Source of the DNA: Astropecten irregularis
Taxonomy: Eukaryota > Echinodermata > Asteroidea > Paxillosida > Astropectinidae
Length of the DNA: 64,000 nucleotides
Assembly: GCA_963971285.1 (NCBI GenBank)
Contig: OZ020255.1
Span: 19,747,046 to 19,811,045, forward strand
Direction: 5' to 3'
Part shown: positions 25,906-37,195 of the stretch, in pieces
Position numbering within the stretch: position 1 is the first letter of the stretch
Layout of the letters: every line of letters begins with the position of its first letter
The notes under the pieces: model-generated
What the model was told of the DNA's origin: nothing
The model's input: the letters and a program-made list of their open reading frames with translations, nothing else
Database searches by the model: none
Program-made: the position numbers and the translations under genes

Positions 25906-27999
25906 TGGTGCCGATGTATAAAGGTGTGATACTTGTGCAGGATAACATTTTCATGTTCTCATAGCATATGCCTATATCAGTAAGTTGTTGTAGGTTTTTT
26001 TTTGTCATGCGGATAAAGTGGCATGAACTAGTTCGTTACATTATCGATCTAGTGGCATTCTATTTCTCTCTCGACTAAGCTCTGTTCAGCATACGAAGCT
26101 AAGAAACATGTCGACCGGGTGGAGAACAGCATGCCCAGGGGCGTTTGCACATCCGGCGACGGTAGAAGCAGCTTACGGCATGACCGTACCTCGCTCTCAA
26201 GCATCCTAGTGACTTCCGGAACAGACGGCCACATTTTCCTTTTCCATGTGAAATGTTATAGACAGCTGTCAGTTGTATTTTACAACTGAAAGAGGATTTT
26301 GTGGAAAAGAGAAGAATAAAAACCGTCCCTTATATATTTGTCAGCTGCTGTACTTTCCGCTGCACTTCCAAATCCAGATTTTCCCCTCCAGATTTAAAGA
26401 AGAAACCTGTTATGAACATTGAGTCATTACAATGGATAGTGATTCGATATAATTATGATTATGATAATGAGAAACATACATTAATGAGTCAATTGTTTCC
26501 CTTATTTAGAGACAGGTCTTAAATAGGACAGTATTCCAAGATAACCTGCCTGAGCTGGGGTGGTATATCGGTGGATTCTGGAGTACCGGAATCCACAAGA
26601 ACTGTAAATTGGTATATAGCGCCAGACAGAGGCCATAACCCTTTTGTTATCACACCAGCGACCTTTAATGAACAAAATATGTATGTGTTGTTGATATACG
26701 AAAACAAGTAAATAGGCCTAAGAAAATGTACAATTTCTTTTTTATAAAAATGAAATAATGGAAAAGTGAAGCAGATTTAGCGTAAACAAGGCTGAATACT
26801 TAGTTCGCCTTCCTCGATTCATTACAGTATACAACCAATTGCATGTGTTTTACAGATATTGAGCATTATTCATTGTTAAGTTGGACGTGATTATATAAAA
26901 CCATTGATTGCTTTACCGTCGTAGGGGACTTATGCTTGTTATTGCGGCTCGATGCCGAAATTATTTAAAACGAAAAGTCCTCGCGTGGCCCCCGTCATTT
27001 CCTAGCGGTGGTAACACCTTGAGCGTCCCCCGGCAAGGGACATGCAGGCTTCGCTTGGAACTATACACTCCGGATTCCAACCCACGCTGTCCCCCATCAA
27101 GCAGCTAGACATCGCCGGCCAATCCGCCTGATGTCATATCGTCCTGCCCCGCCATCAAATACCGCCCCACCACGGTGGACTAAGGTGATAAATCTAGCAC
27201 CACATTTCTGACACTAGCCGTGATTAATAGAGGGAACACAATTTCCCTTGGTGATTCTCCCTCACCATCGAGAAAACTACTCCTTCGAGACATGAAATGA
27301 GAAAAGCAAAATCTCGTTTGATCTTCTAACTTCCCACCCTCGACTATAAGCTAACAGCACAAACAACCGCTAGCCTAGCTCAACCAAATTACATACAATG
27401 CATCATTCCTTTCCCATAGGTTTTACACTACAAGATCACAAAATAATAAGACAGGCAAATCCAGTGTGCCTGCTGGCCAACTACATCGGTCAGCGTATAA
27501 AACCACCTGTAAAAGCCGAGGGAAATTCGTTATTTCTTCAACTTCGGTTGGTCAAATTTTCTCCAGAATTTCTTCCTGCCTCTCAGTGGACAATGTCCAA
27601 ACTTGCCGATGGCTTAATATGACCAGATGGACGGTGTACGGAATTGCTTCATCGTTACTGGTTAGAAGTTAACGAAGCTGCATGCGTTCGACCAAAATGT
27701 TTAGCAACTCACGGTGCACTTAATGCTGGAGCCAATCTGTACAATGTTCCAGTCATGGTGGAATTAAGACACATCTATCCATGCTCCAATCAAGACCAAC
27801 AAGGACACCTGTTTGACGATAAAGACAGAAAGACTTTTTCGATATACTCATGGAAGCCTGAAGCTACAGTACACTGCTCAGTGTACGATGATCGATCTTC
27901 TCCGTCTTGAATATTTAACATGGAATGAAATAATAATACAAAATCACAAACCTAATGTATTTTTGACTCATCATAACGTTTTTGCATCATTTCACATTC
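25906..27999. other. Intergenic, no gene seen
   Basis: No clear coding. The sequence before the 28 kb retrotransposon remnant may include more of that element, but I could not read reverse-transcriptase blocks in it. Confidence 0.4.
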
Positions 28000-28650
28000 A
28001 GCCAATACTCGTGCTAAGTCAAACGGATCATTACATCTGTCCGTTGTTCCCAAGACCAATGCTGCCAGGCGCACGTTTCAGTATCTTGGGACCCTGGGAT
28101 GGAACAAACTTACCACGGCCCAGAGACAGGCAAAGTCCCTTCATCGATTTAAATCCCTTCTAAAGGTTAACATCTAATGCTCAATCTATATTTTTCTTTT
28201 AATTATTTTTTTTTATTTTACATCATGTTTCATATTTTTTATTCTATTTTAAGATTAACTTAAATACCCGTTCCAAACGTTTTTCTTATTTCCCAGTTTT
28301 AACTTTTTCTTCTAATTTTCGGCTTATGGGTACATATTTTTTTATATTATATATTTTAAAAATTCTTATTGTTCTGTACAAATGTCTACTGTTTGTAGTG
28401 TTAATGGCGTCAAATCTTTTAAATTTTCAGTATTAAGCTTAATTCTCCATGTTTTACATTTGATAATTTTAAGTGGTTTTTTTATATCTTTCTTTTAATG
28501 TTTATAGTGTTAATTTCATTTATTTTTGATAATTTGATAATTCTTACTTTAATTCATGTTATTTTAATTTAACCAGGGCCCTTGTGGAAAGCAGTTTAAA
28601 ACTGATAAGGCTACCCTGTATAAACAAAACAGCAAATAAATAAAAATAAA
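28000..28650 (+). mobile_element. Remnant of a second non-LTR retrotransposon, 3' end
   Basis: Around 28051-28160 a frame reads NAARRTFQYLGTLGWNKL, then SLHRFKSLLKVNI and a stop, matching the conserved C-terminal block of CR1/L2-like reverse-transcriptase proteins (an RTF..G...WN.L motif followed by FK..LK). A T-rich stretch follows, then CAGGGCCCTTGTGGAAAGC and GGCTACCCTGTATAAAC at 28574-28625, a typical 3' end for such elements, and an A-rich AAATAAATAAAAAT tail. The 5' border is unclear and the upstream frame is broken. Confidence 0.68.
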
Positions 28651-28814
28651 AGCCTAACCAATTACCAATTACATTACATAAGTGTAATGAATCTTCTCAT
28701 GCAAACCAAAGGTAGCACCTTCAAATAGACAGCAAGTATGAGGGCAAGGAGTAGGACGCCCTCAAGAGGCGTATCAATCACATCGCGTATCTGTGCCTTT
28801 TTCATTGTTTCATA

Positions 28815-29055
28815 GGGCGTTTTCGAAACGGAGGCTTAGGCTCAGGCTCAGGCTCCAACTCTGACATCCATATGCTGAAAATATAGGTTGTGGTTTTTCA
28901 TTGAAGCTGAAACTCTGTTTCTCCTTTCAAACCAGAGAATCTACTTCAGAACCGCAGCCAAATGTCTCTATTTTAATGCCCGTTGTTTTGGAATGGATTC
29001 ACGAAATGGAGCCGGAGCCTGAAACGGAGCCCGAGCCTCCGTTTCGAAAACGCCC
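28815..29055. mobile_element. MITE with hexamer-repeat ends, copy 1
   Basis: The ends are GGGCGTTTTCGAAACGGAGG and its reverse complement, each followed inward by GGCTTA/GGCTCA-type hexamers. A TA or ATA lies at each border, compatible with a TA target site. The inside (CATATGCTGAAAATATA, CAAACCAGAGAATCTAC) is shared in reverse with the 60.4 kb copy. It is non-coding. Confidence 0.78.
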
Positions 29056-31136
29056 ATAATTTCTTTGCCGAGGAAAAGATGGCGGTATGATGACGTCAAT
29101 GCCTAAAAGGTGTATTGCAGATTGGATTTTGTTTGTTTCTCTTTTTTGTATAAATGTGCTGTACTAAACCATTAATGTAGCGCTGTAATCTGGGGATAAG
29201 TGTGAAATTCCTCCGGTAACTAACAGGTACAATCGAATAAAGCTTCATGTTGATTTCGTTTAGGGTAGCTAACCATGCACGGTGCTGGGGGAATTTGTCC
29301 TTACATCTTCCGTTGTTTGTTTAATTCCAGCGCTTACGATAATTCAGTCGAATCGATTCGATTTGAATTACTACAAAATTGAATCGCCGGAGATCCCTGA
29401 TGGGAGAGCCTGTTGGCGGGATGAGCCAAGACCCTCAGGGGGAAACTGTGTGGTTGGTTGGGGGAGGAACATCCGCCCGTACTCTGACATCGTGATAGAC
29501 CGGTCAACAGCCGGCTCTGCCAACATGAGCCACAAAGGCTAGCTACATTCATGCTTAAACCCTCGCCTAAAGCCAATAAGAAGTCCGTCCTCCCCCCCCC
29601 CTCTCTCTCTCAGGCATCGAAGTTGAGGGTGATGGGTTTGGAAACAAGCCGAGGCAGCTAGCTCCTCCGTGATCGGAGAGATCTTGTGAATGGATAATCC
29701 TAGCTCAGTGTTCTTCGGTCTTCAGACAGGGAACGTACAACACCACCATGACATCTCTTATACTCATTCACTATAAGGGCTGTGTTTATTGGGCATATCA
29801 AAGGGCGAGGCTTAACCGACAGAGAACCCACGATGTGTCTCGTGAAACAGCAGCATATTGGTGTGTCCCACCGTCTTAAGTGGTAATGTAATGTGACTTT
29901 CCTCTCAATTAAGTCCCACTATTTTTGCTGTGCAGTATTAGCTTCACAGTAGATAGACCTAGATTTAATCAACTTGGCTCAGTATATAATGCAATTCAAG
30001 CCACGTACCTCGGTCCCCTTAACAGGAGAGCAGGCGAGCCCATTTTGCTAGTAGGCCTATCCACCCCCTCCCCTACATCCGGTTTGCAACGAGACACGCA
30101 AACTTGACCCTTCATAATCAAACTGGGCCGGAATGGTTACGGTCTTTGACAACAAGAACAACCCCTCCGTGAAATTGAAGCTCAACCAGGCCAGGCATTA
30201 TACAATCCTGCGCCTACATCAGAATGTAGGTTTTTAATCAAGAAACTGAACTAGTGGGTCCCGGGACGGTCATTGCAGTCCGTGATATCACGCCTGTGAT
30301 TGTGGTCAGAAAATCAAGCAGGTTAGGCGAGGGAAGGGCTGACCAGTGGCTAGCCAGTATTGGTCCCGAGGCATAACCGGCCAGGTAGGTTGGGAGACTG
30401 CAGCGAAGGTTTATGTGACAAATGCATTGGGGCAATTTGCGCTAATATTTTACGAAGTACACAAAATCCCATAGGACGACTATCCGCGAAAGTGTCTATG
30501 TGGAAGAACAGTTATGAAGCTTGGTGTAAACATTATGTAAATGTAAACATTATATCACATAAAATTATCAAATTCTATAGTAATGAATATTATTTTAATC
30601 TTAGTAATTAACATAAAGAAAATAACCTTTCGTATAGAATCTCAGATTTGATAAATATCTCACTAATACTACAAACGTCCTAAAGACAGAGCAAAACCCA
30701 TAACAATCCACAAAGTTAACGTTAAATGAGTATCGAGTCTTAAAATCTTACCAATGTAATCAAGACGACCATCAAATCCCAAATTCGATTACCAAAATGT
30801 TCGATTGCCAGTAATCAGGGAGATGCCCAATTGGCGATTCACGTAATAGGAGATCGTAAATTCAGACAGTGACACCGTTTCCTCAAGATGAACTGAATTG
30901 AAGTGTTCTGGAATGTGAAGACTGACATTTGAGAGGCCTATTCCCAATCTACATAGGAACCCGAGTCTGCAGCAGGATATTGTCTAGATATCAAGTTACT
31001 AGAACTTCATCTGAGCAACAAGACGTAAAATGCTATCTGAAATTTAATGACATCGTCGCTGAAGAAGCACACTCATTAAAGGCGCCACCTAAACCATTTG
31101 ATTTTAAACTAAGCAAGATTTCGAGTTTACAAAATG
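29056..31136. other. Intergenic, no gene seen
   Basis: Only the C/CT tract at 29.59 kb and AT-rich sequence. The 30929-31231 frame runs into the left arm of the hairpin and is not recognised. Confidence 0.45.
29589..29611 (+). repeat. Poly-C and CT microsatellite
   Basis: C10 followed by CT units, the same arrangement as at 21.8 kb. Confidence 0.8.
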
Positions 31137-31390
31137 GAGCCTACATTCGAGTTACATACGTAGACGTCTGGACACAACGGAGCGACCGGGAACCAGTCTA
31201 TTCGGTACATTATGCGACGACTGTTGCCTAAATAGAGGTGTTGGGTATTCGTGTGAATGCACGCCATCGATTCATCCCTTTTTATGCAACAGTCGTCGCA
31301 TTTGTACCGAGTAGTCTGGTTCCCGGTCGCTCCGTTGTCTCCAGACGTCTACGTATGTATGTATGTAACTCGAATGTATTATGTAGGCTC
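31137..31390. repeat. Long near-perfect hairpin
   Basis: The left arm 31137-31227 and right arm 31286-31390 are inverted copies (GAGCCTACATTCGAGTTACA... with GACGTCTGGA, ACAACGGAGCGACCGGGAAC and GCGACGACTGTTGC), separated by 58 bp. The right arm has small insertions made of GTAT/ATGT units. Both arms, each read outside-in, can code for a similar peptide, TYVDVW-QRSDREP-YSV. The origin is unknown. Confidence 0.8.
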
Positions 31391-31439
31391 GTTCGCAGAG
31401 ATAATTAGCTGTTTCGCATGCGGCGGAACAGCTATTGTT

Positions 31440-31481
31440 TTTGTTATTTTTTTTTTTCTTTCTTTTTTTTTTTTTTTTATT
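31440..31481 (+). repeat. Poly-T tract
   Basis: T-rich run just outside the 31.1 kb hairpin, between it and the octamer block. Confidence 0.85.
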
Positions 31482-31599
31482 CCACTTTTTTCCCATAGAC
31501 ATAACACAGGGTTTTTATACAAGTCACTTCTACCCTTATGCCAGTTCTGATCAACTTCATACTTGGCACATAGTTAGACCACCACCCCAGGTGCCATGC

Positions 31600-32225
31600 C
31601 GAAACATTTCGTCATCATGACGTCATCACGTGCACCATGACGTCATCATAAAAGTGCAAATTTCAAGGCTCTTTATCTCCGGAACTGCAAGTCCGATGCA
31701 ACTCAAACTTGGTATGAAAGTATATGGGGACGGGATATAGACAAAAATTGCAGTCACGTGTTGATGACGTCATCGTGCGATTTTATACGAATTATTCAAT
31801 TTTTGGACCTTTTCTTTATATCTCATGAACCACAAATCGTATTTTCGAAATTCTTTCGTCAAAATGTTTGTTAGGCTATAGGCACATGCCACAAAATACC
31901 AAAAAGTGGTGACGTCATGATGACGTCATCAAAAATCCGATTTTCTGATTCACATATAAGGGAATATCCAATGGTGATGAAACTTGGCGGATAGGTAGGG
32001 AATGGTACCAGTATCCTAAATTTGAAGTGACGTCACGATGACGTCATCGGCTGATTTGTTATTGATTTTTGAATATTTAATTTTGCAATTTTTTCCCAGA
32101 AACACATATAAGCGTATATTTGATCGTAATGAAACTTGGTGGGTAGGTACGAAATGGTATTAGTATCCCTAATGTGAAGTGACGTCACAATGAAGTCATC
32201 GCCTGATTTTTTATTTATTTTTTTT
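31600..32225. repeat. Tandem-like repeat block with eight TGACGTCA octamers
   Basis: Exact TGACGTCA lies at 31618, 31638, 31765, 31910, 31921, 32028, 32039 and 32180. Units of about 152 bp can be aligned at 31953-32057 and 32105-32210 (CATATAAG..., GATGAAACTTGG, GGTAGG, AATGGTA, AGTATCC, GAAGTGACGTCAC, GTCATCG). Earlier parts are more diverged. It looks like an old satellite or part of a repeat. The octamer is the core CREB/ATF site, but function is not shown. Confidence 0.75.
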
Positions 32226-32989
32226 AATGATTAATTTTGCCATTTAGAGTCAAACCATAGGACACAACACGGGCTTTGGAACTTTTTGGACCGCTGATAT
32301 GGCTATCCATTGTAGTGGGCCAATTGTGTACAGGTAAACGTAGCACGACGAGCTAGAAAATCAGTCATTTTGCTGTTTCCACCGTCCATAAGCACAACCA
32401 TACATACTATTTGCAATGACCTATAGTGGACTCTGCCATTTCTGTGTTTCTGGTGGCCGTGTGTATGTATCTGTACTAACGGTATACGTGTATTGATGGA
32501 CGAGTGACGACGCTCCTGGTACATGTACGTACATGTAGTTGTTTAGGACAATTAAGACACCGCTGATTAACTATTTCTCTGTACTGGGTCAATTGTGTAC
32601 ATATGTTTGTTTCGTACATTTGATAAAACATACACGAAACAGCTCAGTGTTTGTACACAAACACATGTCTAGTTCTAATGTATTTCTTTATTATTTCGCA
32701 ACTGAGCCCCATGACTTTGCAACCGTTACTTTTTTTGTACGTACGGAAATTTGGGCTGAAAATTGCTCGTTTTGTCTACTAAATGTATCTTCACGACAGC
32801 ACTGAACACCAAGGTGAATCATTACGCCACAGATCGCCGATTAACAGTCATTTTAGGGGTGGGAAATCATGTTCTCGTATTTTTCAAGTTAAACGCCCTG
32901 TAGCCCAATTTACGACGACAATGTCAGAATTGTAAACAAGGAGTAATATGATAGTATATTATAGGGCTACATTTACTGCAGCTACACAA
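32226..32989. other. Intergenic, nothing recognised
   Basis: AT-rich, with a few TACGTACATGTA-type short palindromes near 32520. Confidence 0.4.
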
Positions 32990-33086
32990 ACCAATGGCAG
33001 GATTCGAACCCACAATTTGTAGATTGACCACTGGACCTTGAGTAGGCTACGACACGCCAAACACGCCAAACCACAAGGCCACCAAA
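32990..33086 (-). repeat. tRNA-like segment, probable SINE head or tRNA pseudogene
   Basis: Read on the minus strand, an A-box-like TGGCCTTGTGGTTTGG is followed about 60 bases later by a B-box-like GTGGGTTCGAATCCTGCC. The spacing is lengthened by a doubled TTGGCGTGT. There is no clean cloverleaf, so a functional tRNA is unlikely; a tRNA-derived SINE start is the best guess. Confidence 0.4.
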
Positions 33087-33733
33087 CCCATCATCACCCG
33101 TCATCGTATGGGGCGCAGCTGTTCATGCACCTTAGACCAGCCGCGCAAAAAAAGATACATATCTCCAAGATATATACATTCAAAACCACTAAAACGTAAA
33201 TAAACAAATAAACAAGCAAATAAAAATCACAATTTTAGTAAATTTAGAAACTAATATTTTGTTCAAAACCCAACCAGTCTGGAAATGTACATGGACACGC
33301 AATTCTTTTTTGAATTTTTCGGCAATCATTTCAAACAAGTTGTCCCTTCGTGAGGATTTTTGACAAAATGACGTGATGCACAGACACCATGATGCATGTT
33401 ATACGTACAAGCCCAATTCGATACAAACGATGAAATAGGCCTACACAAGAAATGGATCGCCGCGTATCAAGTATCACGATTTAAATCTCGTTTCAGCGCG
33501 TTGGGATTCCATCACGGAAGCAATAAAGGATATCTACGGTGCGAGACGGCAATGGTTATTCATTTCAATGATTCCCTGGAGATGTGAGGAAAGTTCAAAT
33601 ATGTGCTAGGAATGTGAAAGGTTTCCTCCTCCTTGTTTAAAAGTCTAATTCAGGCGACCGCTATTTGACTGAATGGCAGATAATGAGAAACGTGTCTGTG
33701 CACTGTGCAATTTGGGGTATCATAGTCCGTGGG

Positions 33734-34060
33734 CATTCATGAAATGAGGCTTGAGGCCAGGCTTGGGACTTATTTTGCTACCGCATTTTGAAGCCCACAA
33801 AACCAATGAAAGGATTGGGCCTCATGACGAAGCCGAAGCAAGGATCCAGCTTTGCTATGTATCTCACGCCCTTCATTTCATTTAGGATACAAGATGGCAG
33901 TAGCAAAATAAATCCCAAGCCTAGCCTCAAGCCATGAAGGGATTGGGCCACATGACAAAGCCGAGGACAAGATCAAGCTTCGCCATGCATGCCATCTCAA
34001 GCCCTTCATTAAATTTAGGACATGAAACCCCAAGCCTAGCCTAAGCCTCACTTCGTAATG
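33734..34060. mobile_element. Larger inverted-repeat element with GAGGCTTGAGGC-type ends
   Basis: The left end CATTCATGAAATGAGGCTTG, followed by AGGCCAGGCTTGGG, matches the reverse complement of the right end (CCCCAAGCCTAGCC, then TAAGCCTCACTTCGTAATG). A similar inner inverted copy (CCCAAGCCTAGCCTCAAGCC at 33916-33935) and two GGATTGGGCC...CATGACRAAGCCGA blocks show an internal duplication. The hexamer-like ends recall the 28.8 and 60.4 kb elements. Confidence 0.6.
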
Positions 34061-36972
34061 GCCAGGCTTGTGAGAATGGTCTGGACGCAATGACAGCTAC
34101 AGCACTGTATTAGAGCGCTGTCGTCATAGGTTCGAATCCAGCCCAAGCGACGGTGGAACGTACCCGAGAGCAGCGCGACCAAACAGTTCATATGCCTCTG
34201 GTGATCCCCCGTGTTTCAATATCTATCTCACTCGCGCAGCCACTCAAACCACGAATCATCTAATCATAAGAATCCACATATCACAACATCCATTAAAATG
34301 TCTCATTGTGTTTGGAAAGCTCTCTGTTAACAGAGAAGAAAGTACCCCAGTGTTCACACATCAGTCCATTAGGTCTAAATGAATATGCTGTCTAGGAAAC
34401 CTGCCAAAGTGTTCTTCAGTTGAAATATGATAACTGCCGTGAAAATTACAGCAGTTCTATAACAAAACAAACAAAATATAACACTTGTTTAATCTCTGGC
34501 CCTGACTACATACACGTGCGGTCCCAAGCAGAGTTATTTACCTTACACGGAAATTTTGTGGCATACACTCGATCATAAGTACATTTCGCATTTCGTTTTA
34601 GGAATCTCTAATGATCGGCTGACACCATCGGCGGCGCTACTAATTCGTTTTTTAATGTGTAAGGGCCGCAAGGGGACAGATGAGTCAATATAGGCGACTG
34701 CCGAACGAGAATGGAATCTAGTAGCGTGTGCAACCTCATAAGGGCGGCCGTTAATTGCTCCGGAATCACCGCGGAGAGACGCCAGCGACGCCTGGTCAAA
34801 CAATGAGGGGAAATAACACTTGTAATTTTCTCTCTCTCTCAGTGCCTTGTATTTTTTCGTTTCTTTCTTCCTTTACTCACACCGTCGTTTACAGGGCCGT
34901 GCGCATTTTACGGCCCTCACGGTAAGGATGCACCACACTAACTAGCTCAAAAATCAATGCGCCGAGCTGATTATCATAATGTGTGTACCCTCAAATGTTT
35001 TTTAAATATGCAATTTGGGGGGTCGTGCAATTAATATATTGTGTAATTTTGACTGGTTATGACAACCTGGGGGTTCAGTGCTTCAGCCTGTTGTGGAGAC
35101 TTAAGATATTTCGGTTTAAAACCCAGTCCTACATTGTCTTGAACGTGGAGGGTTGCTTCATGAAAACTCGTAGCAAGTCGGTTACGGAAGAAGGACATTT
35201 CGGGGCGGGTGTTTTTTTCTTGGGGCAATTAGCAAAAAATCCAATCGGTTACCCATCCAAAAATTGAAAAGAATTGGGTAGATGAGAGTTGACACTATCA
35301 TTTACACTATTGCACCAACAACTGAGAAACTTCTGGATGGGGTTTTTTGAGCTGTGAAGTTGAGCGATTTTACACTAAGGTCAATGGGAGTTTATTTAGT
35401 GTGGTGCACCCGTAAGGCTGTGATAGCGCCACCAAGCGTAAGTTTTCAATTATTACAATGTAAAGTGATGGCGCTCTTCCATCCAGCGAGTCGACTGAAA
35501 GTGGGGAAATTTTGGACATGAAGGGTTTTCAACCCAGAACCAACGGCGTGAATTGTCTTTACACAAAAAGCTTAAATCTCACGATAAAAACATCACATGG
35601 AGCCAGTTTGGCACATTCTTAGCCCCCCCCCCCACCTCTCTCACCCAGGTTCGAATCCTGTTTATGCAGTTTCAATCTGATTGAGCTTTCAGATTATTTA
35701 AATCAATTACAACATGTAAAAGGTAGTTGCACACAATTCGCAATATATTGTTTTCCCAGTGGAGTTCCAGATTTTGCCAGTCTAGGTTTAAGGCAGGTTT
35801 TAGGCATTATCGCCCGAGCGCTAAATGGCGTGAGTTTACCGGCATCAATGGAATTAATGTAAAAGACTGTACGCAATGGAACTGTGAGCTGTGCAATATT
35901 CACAAAATGCACAAAACTGATGGAAATTCAAAAAGACAAAACAAAAAATTAAAAAACCATTTTGACTGCGGTGCTTTTTTCGAAAGACCTTGATTAAACT
36001 AAAATCCATAATTATTGATTCCACGTTCTATCATGTTCGGTGTAACAAATCATTCGTCAAATTGTGCACAGATGCTACATATAGGCCTACAAGCTTAATT
36101 GAAACATTCCTGCGACATGCACGTCATTCAATAAAAGCTCATAATACTGTTTAATTGTGTACATAGACGGCCAGTCACAGAAAGTGACGCCATAGCCGAT
36201 TTGGAAACTACGGAGGCTGATAATGTCCAGCCATGTTTCCATGTTGTCAAAAAAAAAACACCCCACAATCGTTTCTCTGTATAAAGTCCGTGAAAAGTGC
36301 GCGGAACCATGTTAAGAGTTTTTAGAAATAAGTCCTCTCAAACAATTTGGAAATCCAACTTTCAAAAAGCATTGACAATTTTAAGCTCCCGTAGAAAAGT
36401 GAATTGCAAAATTAATATAGCAAGGGACGGGGTAGTTTTGTTGATAATTGTATGCAATTAATCAATATATATTTACATGGTAAAATACTGCAGGTGCGAT
36501 TATAAGATTGACATTGTAGATCCCAGGCAATATTATTTTGTCAAGGACATCGGCTCAACGTTGAAGGCTGTTGCAATTAATTTGTAAGCAATTCACACCG
36601 AAAAAAGTACGAACGGTTTATGAAGGACAGGGAAGGTTTTATATTAAGGCAATTAACTGGGCAAAATTACACATACGCACGGTACGAGTTATGCCTTGTG
36701 TAAGGCTACAGTGGCTGGGAATTTAAATGAGAAATGTCCATGTTTACTCGAATCAGTTTGCATATTTCTTTGTCAGATGTTTTTGATTGTGTTGGTTTAT
36801 TTGTATAATACGTTTTTTTTTGTCATCTTTGTCTTTTTTATGGAACAATTATTGCGTTGGAAAAGTTTGCAAGGATTTGGCGAATTACGAGCTTCCAATA
36901 CTAGCAATTGTAAATAATGAATGCGCGGCCTCGCTAAAATATTCTTAGTAAATATAAATAGCAACAGAATAC
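34061..36972. other. Intergenic, no gene seen
   Basis: B-box-like GGTTCGAATCC words at 34120 and 35648 lack a matching cloverleaf. Otherwise short frames only. Confidence 0.45.
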
Positions 36973-37021
36973 GGGCGGTTTCAAATAGTGCGGCACCAAG
37001 ATTTTGCAACATGTTGCAACA
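36973..37021. repeat. Fragment of the GGGCGATTCCAAATAGTG MITE
   Basis: GGGCGGTTTCAAATAGTGCG, followed by GCACCAAGATTTTGCAAC, matches the left part of the element at 50721. It stops next to the degraded TTAA-type MITE at 37022-37195. Confidence 0.55.
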
Positions 37022-37195
37022 GCGCCTTTGGTAGCATACCAAAACAGAAATCCTAACATATTTATCTATAACCTAAAAGGTATAAAGATGGAGTTGGTAG
37101 AAACATACCGTTAAAATTGTTCTGCCTGAAATTCTGTATTTTGAACATGAATCTGTATTTCTTTGACCAAAACCAAAGTATGACATTACCTTTAA
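37022..37195 (-). mobile_element. MITE of the TTAA family, copy 6, internally deleted
   Basis: It is in reverse orientation. The TACCTTTAA end at 37187-37195 is intact, and parts such as GGTATAAAGATGGAGTTGGT and the ATTCTGTATTT region remain, but about half of the element, including the central palindrome, is missing and the other end is degraded. It abuts a fragment of the element that starts at 36973. Confidence 0.6.

Noticed and set aside
34064..34155. Possible tRNA gene (GGTTCGAATCC B-box)
   Set aside because: The T-stem does not pair properly and no good A-box or anticodon arm is at the right distance.
35640..35670. B-box-like GGTTCGAATCCTG
   Set aside because: No partner A-box upstream; the preceding sequence is a C-rich tract.
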